64,000 nt of DNA from Ktedonobacteria bacterium brp13 (lineage in GTDB: Bacteria > Chloroflexota > Ktedonobacteria > Ktedonobacterales > Ktedonobacteraceae): assembly GCA_015099395.1 (NCBI GenBank), contig AP024096.1, forward strand, positions 3,720,001 through 3,784,000. Reading direction: 5' to 3'. The notes beneath the pieces were generated by a model. The model was not told the DNA's origin, made no database searches, and saw nothing but the letters and a program-made list of their open reading frames with translations. A program made the translations under genes and the position numbers. Below are positions 24,483 to 32,076 of the stretch, piece after piece; the first letter of the stretch is position 1; every line of letters begins with the position of its first letter.

Positions 24483-25169
24483 ATGGATGATTCACGTGTA
24501 ACTCGCCAGCAGCATCTACACCTTTTTTGGATTCTTCTTCCAGGCTGTGTGGGGGTCCTCTTATTATTAAGCGTATTCATTATTCCTCCTATAACGGGTA
24601 ATGGCACGGCTAGTGCCAGTGCCTCAACTTCCACGCCCAGTCAGGTGGTGAACACTGTTGTTGTCAAACCCACCCCCACTCCAACACCATCCCCTGTCAC
24701 ATTTAATGGCTCTTTCGGAAATGATACACTTCAGGGATGGTCTAAAGTTGGCAATATACTTGCCATGCATGTGAACACGAATGCAAAGTTTGCCCATAGT
24801 GGATCGCATTCTCTACAACTCATCTTTCAATCTCAAGACGCGCATAAGGATTTTCCCTATATCTACAATCAGTCTCCCGCTCTATCCTCTCTTATCAAGC
24901 TTCATGGTGGCACGCTTACCGCCTATATCTATACCCCTGCACAGACAAAGTACCTCTCGGCGCAACTCTTTGTGAGCAATAATCAGCACAAGCAGTACGT
25001 GAGCGGAGCATTACACACGCTAGTCGCGAGGAAATGGAACAGATTGAGCATAACGATCCCGAGTACGGTGGGCAAGTCTTTTCACTGGGACCGTATTGGT
25101 ATCCAGGTCCATAGTAATCAAGACAACGTCGAAAATACAGTCTATATCGATGATATCCAGGTGCACTGA
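24483..25169 (+). CDS. Membrane-anchored exported protein with a carbohydrate-binding-like domain
   Basis: 228 residues. A transmembrane helix at about residues 15-38 (FWILLPGCVGVLLLLSVFII) is followed by a Ser/Thr/Ala linker and a Pro-Thr repeat (KPTPTPTPSP). The outer domain of about 155 residues looks like an all-beta jelly roll: FNGSFGNDTLQGWSKVG, then SGSHSLQLIF, and DRIGIQVHSN leading to the closing strand VYIDDIQVH. This pattern is common to carbohydrate-binding modules and discoidin-like domains. Ligand unknown. It precedes a pseudokinase gene by 50 bases, and the two are likely co-transcribed. A purine-rich GGAAGGAA lies about 20 bases before the ATG, rather far for a ribosome site. 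Confidence 0.7.
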   Translation: MDDSRVTRQQHLHLFWILLPGCVGVLLLLSVFIIPPITGNGTASASASTSTPSQVVNTVVVKPTPTPTPSPVTFNGSFGNDTLQGWSKVGNILAMHVNTNAKFAHSGSHSLQLIFQSQDAHKDFPYIYNQSPALSSLIKLHGGTLTAYIYTPAQTKYLSAQLFVSNNQHKQYVSGALHTLVARKWNRLSITIPSTVGKSFHWDRIGIQVHSNQDNVENTVYIDDIQVH

Positions 25170-25219
25170 TAATGCATATATTATTGCTCCGTTGCTCCAT
25201 AGTATAAGTGAAAGGACAT

Positions 25220-27058
25220 ATGGATTCTATGCAGCATTTGTTTGAAACATACCAATTTGTAAACGAACTGGCAAGAAAAAAAAATAGCTCTATCTATCTC
25301 GCTCAAGTAGTACAGAGCCCCGAGCAAGATGTGATTGTGAAGGTTCTTTCGTCATTGCGCATTACTCAGGAGCAGGATATCACCCGTTTCACGCAAGAGG
25401 TTGAGTTCATCAATAACCTTCGACACCCCGATATTTTACCCCTGCTGGGTTATGGGATAGAGCGTGAGCACCCTTATCTTGTAATGCCGCATATCCCGGA
25501 GGGTTCTCTAAAGGATCTCATTGCGAAGGCACCTCTGTCCATCAGCGAGGCGCTGCGTATTCTACGCCAGGTAGGACAGATCCTGTCTTTTGTGCATGAA
25601 CATGGTGGTGTGCATGGGAATATCAAAGCAGGGAATGTTTTTCGCCAGGTGGATGGTAAGATCTGGCTTTCTGATTTTCAATGCTGTTTCGTTTCCTCTG
25701 ATAATTCGCAGGTCGCAGTACGCCCAGATGCTGAAACGGCAGCCTATATGGCACCTGAACAATTTGAGGGTGAGGTTAGCCCTGCAAGCGATCAATATGG
25801 CCTTGCCTGTCTGGCTTACGAGCTATTGACTGGCTCTGTCCCATTTCCAGCCGTCGCGCTCTCTACCAGTCGTCTGATGCATACAACAAAACAACCACCA
25901 TCGCTCGTCGCCAGCAATGGGGAGATCTCTCCGGTTCTCGAACAAGCGATATTACGTGCGTTGTCAAAAGATCCAGCCCAGCGCTATGCCGATATTACGG
26001 CGTTCCTGGAAAATCTACAGATGCCCCTTGCTTATCCCAAAAAGCGCAGAACAATATCGTTCGCTCCAGCTGACGGTCAGGCATCTGGAATTCAAGATGC
26101 CGCTGAACCGCAACGAAGATTCGCTAGCCGGTGGTTTCTCGCCCTGCCTGGTCAGTGCCAGTCGCTGGCAACACACATGGTCATCACGCTGCAAGCATTG
26201 CCGCGTCAGGTATGGGTGCAGCGACTCTTCTCTCGTCGGGTCTGGAACACTATTGGGGAACGGTTCAAACCTCTCATCTCGCGCATACAGAGAGGGGATG
26301 TTGTGACAACACTCAATACAGCGCAGTTCGTTGCAGAGATGCGACGCTTCTTATCAGGTACACTGCGCAATTGTACGCGGCTATTCCCCTGGCATCGTTC
26401 GCAACTGAGTAGTCTATGGGCTCGTTGTAAAGTGATAAGCAAGCCACGGATCATCTGGATTATACTGAGCATCACCGGTGTTTTCTTTGTTGGAACGCTG
26501 CTCTGTCTATCTCTCTCTGGTTCTCCTACATTATACACTCCACTTAAGAAGGCGCATGCTCTCTCTTCATCGGTTACGCAAGAGATTGTTTCAACGTTTA
26601 CTGGAGCTCCAACGCCAGGCTCGACAACTACTACACACCCGAAGCCGAAAAAGCAGAGTCACAAGCAGACAACCACGCACGTGTCTGGCGCATCAACCTC
26701 ATCACCATCCTCAGACCCGTTTACTGTACCCACACCTACTTCCACATCAGCAACACTAATACCGTCCTCGCCAATATTCACACCAACGCAGCCCCCCACC
26801 AGAGCAACACCCACGCCCACGCATACGCCTGCCCCTACTCCCACGCATACGCCTGCCCCTACTCCTACTCCCACGCCTGCCCCTACTCCCACTCCCACAC
26901 CTGTCCCTACTCCCACTCCCACACCTGCCCCAACTCCTACTCCCACACCTGCCCCAACTCCTACTCCAATACTTATCTTTCCATCGACGCTAATACCGAC
27001 GCTACCAGTATTAGGTGTACCAGGTTCGTTCAGAGGGACAGATGCTGATCCGTCGTAA
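25220..27058 (+). CDS. Membrane-anchored pseudokinase (Hanks fold, HRD and DFG altered)
   Basis: About 612 residues. Residues about 8-265 align with a protein kinase domain: the lysine is kept (DVIVKVLSS), but the glycine loop is lost ([14 protein letters not shown]). The catalytic loop reads [10 protein letters not shown], so the Asp of HRD is Asn and the Arg is Gly. DFG reads [15 protein letters not shown] is retained. Catalysis is therefore very unlikely; a scaffold or allosteric partner is the better guess. A transmembrane helix ([20 protein letters not shown]) near residue 420 is followed by an outer Pro-Thr-rich tail with about ten [11 protein letters not shown] repeats. The ATG at 25220 follows AAAGGA; an upstream GTG at 25208 is less likely. 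Confidence 0.85.
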   Translation: MDSMQHLFETYQFVNELARKKNSSIYLAQVVQSPEQDVIVKVLSSLRITQEQDITRFTQEVEFINNLRHPDILPLLGYGIEREHPYLVMPHIPEGSLKDLIAKAPLSISEALRILRQVGQILSFVHEHGGVHGNIKAGNVFRQVDGKIWLSDFQCCFVSSDNSQVAVRPDAETAAYMAPEQFEGEVSPASDQYGLACLAYELLTGSVPFPAVALSTSRLMHTTKQPPSLVASNGEISPVLEQAILRALSKDPAQRYADITAFLENLQMPLAYPKKRRTISFAPADGQASGIQDAAEPQRRFASRWFLALPGQCQSLATHMVITLQALPRQVWVQRLFSRRVWNTIGERFKPLISRIQRGDVVTTLNTAQFVAEMRRFLSGTLRNCTRLFPWHRSQLSSLWARCKVISKPRIIWIILSITGVFFVGTLLCLSLSGSPTLYTPLKKAHALSSSVTQEIVSTFTGAPTPGSTTTTHPKPKKQSHKQTTTHVSGASTSSPSSDPFTVPTPTSTSATLIPSSPIFTPTQPPTRATPTPTHTPAPTPTHTPAPTPTPTPAPTPTPTPVPTPTPTPAPTPTPTPAPTPTPILIFPSTLIPTLPVLGVPGSFRGTDADPS

Positions 27059-27078
27059 GAGAGGCTCTCTTACGACGG
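27050..27078. terminator. Bidirectional terminator hairpin overlapping the pseudokinase stop codon
   Basis: CCGTCGTAAGAGAG at 27050-27063 is the exact reverse complement of 27065-27078, a 14-bp dyad around one base. The TAA of the + strand gene lies inside the left arm. Genes converge here, and a poor T-tract follows. Confidence 0.65.
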
Positions 27079-27086
27079 GGCTAATG

Positions 27087-27335
27087 TCAATGCGCAGGTA
27101 GTAGTAAGAAATGCGGGATCAGTTTCAGGGAACCCAGGATAGCCAGATAAAGGATCGTGAGCAGCAGGAGCCAGAAGATATGATCCTGCCGCTCAGTATG
27201 GCTGAAAGGTTCCTGCACTGACACGCCCCTGGACCGTGGTTCTTGCTCTACGACCTGCTGTACGGGCTCAGTCTGCTCACTATCTCGTGTAAAGGTTGAT
27301 GATGGCTGTTCTGGCTGAGCATCTATGATCATCAC
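27087..27335 (-). CDS. Small single-pass membrane protein
   Basis: 82 residues with GAGAGG 8 bases before the ATG at 27335. The first 52 residues are polar, rich in Glu, Gln and Ser. One transmembrane helix (IFWLLLLTILYLAILGSLKL) lies near the C-terminus, so this is a tail-anchored-like layout with the acidic part in the cytoplasm. No family was recognised. It lies at the end of the - strand run containing the HAMP protein and the second pseudokinase, so it may be a partner of those signalling proteins. Confidence 0.6.
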   Translation of the reverse strand: MMIIDAQPEQPSSTFTRDSEQTEPVQQVVEQEPRSRGVSVQEPFSHTERQDHIFWLLLLTILYLAILGSLKLIPHFLLLPAH

Positions 27336-27458
27336 TGCGACCTCTCTTTATTCGGTAATATATTATTACTATTTGTCTATATAAAAGAGTACTATGGTTT
27401 TTCGCTTCTCCATACAACTATCTCGTCAGGCGTATAGATGTTTCCAGATGGTTATTGT

Positions 27459-28562
27459 TTATCGCTGCATACCCAGCAGCGGCGTTATCAGCGTTGATTC
27501 ATCAGTGCTATTCTGTAAGGGCGCTAGAAGCGCTTCTTCTTCAGGGAGTTGGAACGAGAGGATCGAGTCTTTCCACCGTTCTGCCAGTTTTGCCAGTGCT
27601 CCAACCTGTTCCGCTGCTTTCAGGATGCCGCTGCTGGAATGATGAATACGTTGCGCAAAGCTATAGAAGTCCTCAATTGTGGACTCCGCTGTCGTAGCGT
27701 GCTCTTGAATCTTTTGTACGGACTCACTCAATAGTTGGCGCTGTCTCTCGATATCTTTGTTCACATGCTCAAGTAGAACACGCTGTTCCTTTTGTGGTGC
27801 CTGTTCACTCTCGAGCAGTGGCTGCGGCTGATGGGTGTAGTCAGAGATTTCCTGAGCGATATCGACGCTCAATTGCAGGTTGTTACCCAGACGTTGCAGA
27901 AGGGCAATAAGTATTTCTACAGATTCTGTTGATTGAGAAAAGCGGAGCATCTGGATCTCTGTTGTCTGTGCAAGTTCTAGTGCATGTTCCAACAACGTGC
28001 TTGCGACATCAGTTACCTGCTGTGCCGAGTCACGCGTCCATCTCACCAGCTCGGTCAGTTCTTCAACCAGAGCGTTACAGATATCAGCGACGGTACCGAT
28101 GTTCCCTTGTGGCACCTCTGCTTTGATGCGCAGATCGCCTTTCAGGACCGGTGTGATCTCGTGAACAAGGTGTTGTAATTGCTCGTCTGTTCGTGAGGTT
28201 GTTACGTTATGGTCCTGATTGAGGCTGGATTGCTCTTCAATTAACGCATTTAGCCCATGAGCAAGCGTGGACAGAGCAGTATCACCGATGACCGTAGCAC
28301 GTGCTTCTGTATTGCCAGTTGCGTATTCCTGACATGTTTTTACAATATCTGCATATTGTTTTTTGATAGCTCTTTGTATCAAAGTGACCAGTGCGATTTC
28401 ACCGATAAAAACGAGAATAATAGCAAGAATAAGAACAAAAATAAAGAAACGAATATCTGTGTTGGTCATCTGATTGATGCCTGTTTCCCCAACAATTAAT
28501 AAGGCAACGACGGGAAACAATGCTCCGATCAACACCTCTGTACGCAGAAGATTAGATTTCAC
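27459..28562 (-). CDS. HAMP-domain membrane protein related to chemoreceptors/PilJ, without the signalling tip
   Basis: About 367 residues from a GTG at 28562 with AAGGAG 9 bases upstream; a TTG at 28580 carries that site in its own leader. Two adjacent transmembrane helices (LIGALFPVVALLIVGETG and FFIFVLILAIILVFIGEIAL) leave only a tiny outer loop, so it cannot sense much outside. A HAMP-like segment follows, with KTCQEYATGNTEARATV, then a second (VLKGDLRIKAEVPQGNIGTV). A long coiled coil of about 170 residues comes next. The conserved hairpin tip of methyl-accepting receptors is not visible, so it probably does not bind CheA. It starts 29 bases after the second pseudokinase gene. Confidence 0.72.
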   Translation of the reverse strand: MKSNLLRTEVLIGALFPVVALLIVGETGINQMTNTDIRFFIFVLILAIILVFIGEIALVTLIQRAIKKQYADIVKTCQEYATGNTEARATVIGDTALSTLAHGLNALIEEQSSLNQDHNVTTSRTDEQLQHLVHEITPVLKGDLRIKAEVPQGNIGTVADICNALVEELTELVRWTRDSAQQVTDVASTLLEHALELAQTTEIQMLRFSQSTESVEILIALLQRLGNNLQLSVDIAQEISDYTHQPQPLLESEQAPQKEQRVLLEHVNKDIERQRQLLSESVQKIQEHATTAESTIEDFYSFAQRIHHSSSGILKAAEQVGALAKLAERWKDSILSFQLPEEEALLAPLQNSTDESTLITPLLGMQR

Positions 28563-28591
28563 GTGCGCTATCTCCTTCAAGATTACTACGA

Positions 28592-30061
28592 CTATACTTT
28601 TTCATTTTTACTGCTTATACGAATATCTGAGTGCGCAGAGCGCGTATCGTCCATTACTCGCGGACGTGGTCCACTGAGTGCAAAATTGCGAGGTGGCACA
28701 TCAGGTTCGCTGCCAGGGATAGAGTTATAATAAGCTTCCAATCTTTCGCTCTGCTGCTGTATCTGCGTGATCATCGCCTGGATAGACATATCAGGACTAT
28801 TTTCGTGAGCAGGTGGAGAGGACGGCACTGTCATTGTGTGTTTCTGTTCTATTTCGCTCTCATCTTCTGTTTCGCTCTCATCTTCCGTTTCGCTCTCATC
28901 TTCCGTTTCGCTCTCATCTTCTGGCCGATAATGAGTTGCTTTTTCGCTAGACGGCAATACATCCTCTCTTGCTCCTGCTGGCGCTGTCATAGTGGAGGTC
29001 ATCTGAGCAACATGAGGGGCGGCGATACGTAACAAGGACGGCGCTGGCGAAAGCGCGGGCTGCAACTTATGAATTGTTTCTAGCAACGGAATATGTGTTG
29101 GCACGAAGACACGCTTGTTGAGTACATTGATAAATGTGTCATAGAGTTCTCGCGGCGAGCGAAAACGTTGCGGTGGGTCGCGGTGCAGGGCACGATTCAC
29201 AACGAGCTCAATGGAGATGGGAATGTCAGAGCATTGCTCATGGAGCGATGGCAGCGGTTCAAGCACGTGTTTACGTGCAATTTGCTCATACGTGGTCCCT
29301 GTAAAAGGTGGCTGTCCGCTAAGGAGTTCAAAGAGCAAGATACCAAGCGCATATACATCAGAACGTATATCACCCTCTTCTCCTTTCACAACTTCAGGAG
29401 CCAGGTATTCCGGTTTTCCCTGGTAGATACCGGCAAGATTCTTGAGATGCTCTAGTTGCTCCAGGTCAGCATATGGGGGTGTTGCCGTCAGGCCCTTCCC
29501 TGCCAGTAATTGTACCATCCCTGTTCCTGTTACATATGCAGGGTATGCCGCTCCATCCTGTACCAATACGACGTTGCCAGCGTGTAAAAACTGGAAAGTG
29601 GGATATTGCTGGTTGAGATATTCCAGAGCCGCTACGATGGGTTCCAGTATGGGAAGGATTTCAATGGGCGCGAGACGGCTCTGAGACCGCAGGCGCGAGA
29701 TCAGGGTTTGACCGGCGGCAGGAGTGACCAGCAAGTAGCATTGATTATCCTGTTCTCCGCAGCCAAAGGGCGCAAGTAGATGAGGATGATCCTGCTTAGT
29801 GAGGCGCTGGGCCAACTTACGAAAACGAGTGTAAAAGTGCTCTCGTTCAGGAGGTGTGAGCGTCTCTGGCAATAGAATTAAAGTGACCAGGATCTCAGGA
29901 ATCTGCCAGCGTTCTGTCGTGTGCGCTCGATATACGGCAGTAACGCTGCCTCTGCCTAGCAGGGTATCAAGCGTGTAACCACGAATCGACTTGCCCAAGA
30001 AGGGATCTTGAGGCGGCTCCATGTGCGCGATAGTCCTTTCCAGAGAATATAAGATCGCCAT
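28592..30061 (-). CDS. Pseudokinase (Hanks fold, catalytic lysine, HRD and DFG all lost)
   Basis: 489 residues. The N-terminal lobe keeps a glycine loop (LLGRGSVTAVYRAH), but the VAIK lysine is missing (EILVTLILLP). The catalytic loop reads QFLHAGNVVL, without HRD, and the DFG site reads VTGTGMVQ. In contrast YLAPEVVKGEEGDIRSDVYA and LFELLSGQPPF keep the structural core of the C-lobe. It should not transfer phosphate; it may bind ligands through the kept loop. The rest (residues 330-489) is low-complexity, with four tandem ESETED units. The start is uncertain: ATG at 30061, or ATG at 30022 with AAAGGA upstream. No transmembrane helix is present. Head of an operon with the HAMP protein. Confidence 0.85.
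   Translation of the reverse strand: MAILYSLERTIAHMEPPQDPFLGKSIRGYTLDTLLGRGSVTAVYRAHTTERWQIPEILVTLILLPETLTPPEREHFYTRFRKLAQRLTKQDHPHLLAPFGCGEQDNQCYLLVTPAAGQTLISRLRSQSRLAPIEILPILEPIVAALEYLNQQYPTFQFLHAGNVVLVQDGAAYPAYVTGTGMVQLLAGKGLTATPPYADLEQLEHLKNLAGIYQGKPEYLAPEVVKGEEGDIRSDVYALGILLFELLSGQPPFTGTTYEQIARKHVLEPLPSLHEQCSDIPISIELVVNRALHRDPPQRFRSPRELYDTFINVLNKRVFVPTHIPLLETIHKLQPALSPAPSLLRIAAPHVAQMTSTMTAPAGAREDVLPSSEKATHYRPEDESETEDESETEDESETEDESEIEQKHTMTVPSSPPAHENSPDMSIQAMITQIQQQSERLEAYYNSIPGSEPDVPPRNFALSGPRPRVMDDTRSAHSDIRISSKNEKV
28852..28923. repeat. In-frame 18-bp tandem repeat (4 copies) in a pseudokinase gene
   Basis: Four units of TTTCGCTCTCATCTTCYG follow each other exactly and differ only by T or C at one position. 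They encode an acidic ESETED repeat in the low-complexity tail. Confidence 0.9.
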
Positions 30062-30596
30062 AATTGTTGCTGCCTGACTTCGGGAAGAAAGGTAAGCAAG
30101 CTTTCTATATTTTGCAAAAAAACAGAGAGTATATTATGTAGAATGAGAGAGAGAGCAAGTGGGACTTACTCTACAAATGAAGCTATTTGAGCTATATATA
30201 ATCACAGTATGAAGGAAATGAGAATAGTATTCCAGGGGAATACAGGTACAAATAATCAGAAGCAAAGATATTTTGCTCTAATCCTGTTTTTGGCCTTCTT
30301 TCCATTATTTTTTTAGTGTGTTTCAGAGACAAGGCCAGGGATACCAGGGGCCAATGTATTCCACAGCACACGCGATGCTATCCATAGTACCATGAACACG
30401 ACGAGAGTAGTACAATTAATTGGCTCTTATTGCGATAAAAACCGATTAATTGTATAATTTCTGATATGATTGAATGACGTGTTTAGATGTGATAATACAG
30501 AGAATTAGGATGGCTGCGATCGATCAGAATAGGAAATGTAATGAATAAGTGAATTTTTAGCGTATATCAGCTTATTAGAAAGGAATTCTAGTACTA
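30062..30596. other. Divergent promoter region between a pseudokinase and a winged-helix regulator
   Basis: No gene is supported. The stretch drives two divergent transcripts. A good promoter for the regulator with an overlapping dyad lies at 30412-30458. The left half contains purine runs (GAGAGAGAGAG near 30150) without a clear function. Confidence 0.55.
30412..30458 (+). promoter_or_regulatory. Predicted sigma-70-type promoter overlapping an inverted repeat
   Basis: TTGCGA at 30430-30435 and a perfect TATAAT at 30453-30458 are spaced by 17 bases. An inverted repeat, ACAATTAATTGG (30412-30423) and CCGATTAATTGT (30442-30453), matching at 11 of 12 positions, brackets the -35 box and fills the spacer. 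This fits an operator, perhaps autoregulatory for the winged-helix protein encoded downstream at 30597. Confidence 0.6.
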
Positions 30597-30998
30597 ATGA
30601 CCAGTGTTTCTCACCTCCCCTCAACACAAGTAGCGGCAGAGAAGAGAGAACTGTTACGCAATATTCAATGGCATGTTGACAAACGTATGATTACAATCGG
30701 TGATGTCAATGTCGATCTGACAATAACCGAGTTTAGCCTACTCTTCCCGTTGCGACATGGCACACCCACTACATATACTGAGCTCGCTGAAATGGCTTAT
30801 AACTATATTACGGATGAGAAAGTACGAGTCATGATGGATAAACATATCGATCGCATACGTAGCAAGCTACGGGGAACCGGCGTCTATGTCTATTGCATCT
30901 TAAACTACGGTTATCTACTCTTGCCCGAAGTAAATAGCCATAATGCGCAGATCGTTCGTACGAGCAAAAATACAAATGATCACACTCATAATAGCTAG
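30597..30998 (+). CDS. Winged-helix DNA-binding protein, OmpR/PhoB type, without receiver domain
   Basis: 133 residues. Residues about 25-110 follow the C-terminal effector domain of response regulators (trans_reg_C): DVNVDLTITEFSLLFPL is the beta-sheet and first helix, TTYTELAEMAYNY leads to the recognition helix DEKVRVMMDKHIDRIRSKL, and VYCILNYGYLLLP is the wing. No receiver domain precedes it, so activity is not set by phosphorylation in the usual way. It is likely the regulator of the adjacent T4SS-like or kinase genes. AAAGGA is 12 bases before the ATG. Its last four bases overlap the end of the convergent accessory gene at 30995. Confidence 0.85.
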   Translation: MTSVSHLPSTQVAAEKRELLRNIQWHVDKRMITIGDVNVDLTITEFSLLFPLRHGTPTTYTELAEMAYNYITDEKVRVMMDKHIDRIRSKLRGTGVYVYCILNYGYLLLPEVNSHNAQIVRTSKNTNDHTHNS

Positions 30999-32017
30999 TC
31001 ATGTGGCTCTTCTCTGCTTTTCGAGCTTTGATGCGGAGTCGTTTTCGCGAGTTTGACTTCCTTCCTGGCGTTATGTAGTGCTGCCTTCTCTGCTGCTTTC
31101 TCTAAAGAGTGCCGTTGCTCTTCCTGTTGCTCACGTACCACACGCTTCAGATCATCATCTGAGGTAAAAACATCGGGAAGTGGACCATCGAAGGGATTGC
31201 CAAAGACGTATGCAGGTTCTGTATTGTTGACTGTCTGCTCATCTTCAGCAGTATTGTCGGCAGCGCTCGGCTCTGCTTCAAAAAGTGTAAGAATGTCTGC
31301 GCTGGTATTAAAGGGATTGTTGCCACTTATTGATGCATCCGGCTCAGTATTGGTGGTATCAGCGCTCTCAAAAGGGTAATCCAACACATAGAGTGCTTCC
31401 TCGTCCTGATGTACTGCTGCGGACTGCTGGTCGTTCACTTGCTCTGGCTCCAGTTGCTTGTCTTCAGTATCTGCAGCGGGTGATGATGATGCGCTTGTTA
31501 TCACAGTCGCAGCAGGCATGGCTGGTATGATTGGTACATTCTCTACGATAGCCTCGGGTTCTGTCAGCATCGTTGCGCTGGCGCTGGCCGTTTTTAGCTT
31601 TAGAGCACGCGTTTCCTGCGTTTGCGCGCTCATTGTGGCAATAAAGCGTTGGAAGGTTGCTTGCAGGCCTGGCCTGGCTATTCCGCCAGACTCGTCGGTC
31701 TGGCTCTGCACATGTGCGGGTAGCGCGCTTCGCACTTCACGATAGATCAGGATAATCAGCAAGATCCAGGCACTGATCAGCAAAATACTTTGTGCAAGCA
31801 ATACCAGGAAGGCAGGAAGCAATGCTGTTCCCTGCCGTGCCGCGATAGCATGCCAGTGTGTAATAACCTCAAATAAATAGCCCCAGGTTGTTGGTGACCA
31901 GCCTCCAGTAATCCAGACGCTAAGTAGAAGCGTTACTACAAGAGGCAGGTAGCGCCGCACCACCCTCTGCTGGAGTGGTGCGGCAATATTTTTTGCAGGA
32001 ACAGGTGAGACGCGCAT
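30995..32017 (-). CDS. T4SS-locus accessory membrane protein
   Basis: About 340 residues from the ATG at 32017, with AGAGGG 9 bases upstream. Two transmembrane helices (LPLVVTLLLSVWITGGW and ALLPAFLVLLAQSILLISAW, which continues ILLIILIY) are followed by a long acidic cytoplasmic tail of about 240 residues. The tail has repeated short motifs of the type NPF with aromatic residues (DYPFES, NNPFNT, GNPFDG) and a basic coiled-coil end (REQQEEQRHSLEKAAEKAAL). No family was recognised. It is the last gene of the - strand T4SS operon, 59 bases after virB4. The repeated NPF-like motifs may be docking sites for partner proteins; that is a guess. Confidence 0.65.
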   Translation of the reverse strand: MRVSPVPAKNIAAPLQQRVVRRYLPLVVTLLLSVWITGGWSPTTWGYLFEVITHWHAIAARQGTALLPAFLVLLAQSILLISAWILLIILIYREVRSALPAHVQSQTDESGGIARPGLQATFQRFIATMSAQTQETRALKLKTASASATMLTEPEAIVENVPIIPAMPAATVITSASSSPAADTEDKQLEPEQVNDQQSAAVHQDEEALYVLDYPFESADTTNTEPDASISGNNPFNTSADILTLFEAEPSAADNTAEDEQTVNNTEPAYVFGNPFDGPLPDVFTSDDDLKRVVREQQEEQRHSLEKAAEKAALHNARKEVKLAKTTPHQSSKSREEPHD

Positions 32018-32076
32018 AGCGGTTATCCCTCTCATGAAAATCTAGTGCAAAGTGACTGCTACCCATCGCTGACGTG

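Noticed and set aside
26659..26946. A long - strand frame encoding Gly-Val repeats
   Set aside because: It is the antisense of the Pro-Thr repeat tail of the pseudokinase gene; low-complexity DNA produces long false frames on both strands.
26800..26970. Possible CRISPR-like array suggested by repeated CACGCCTGCCCCTACTCC units
   Set aside because: The units are short, contiguous and in frame, encoding a Pro-Thr-rich linker; there are no unique spacers and no cas genes.
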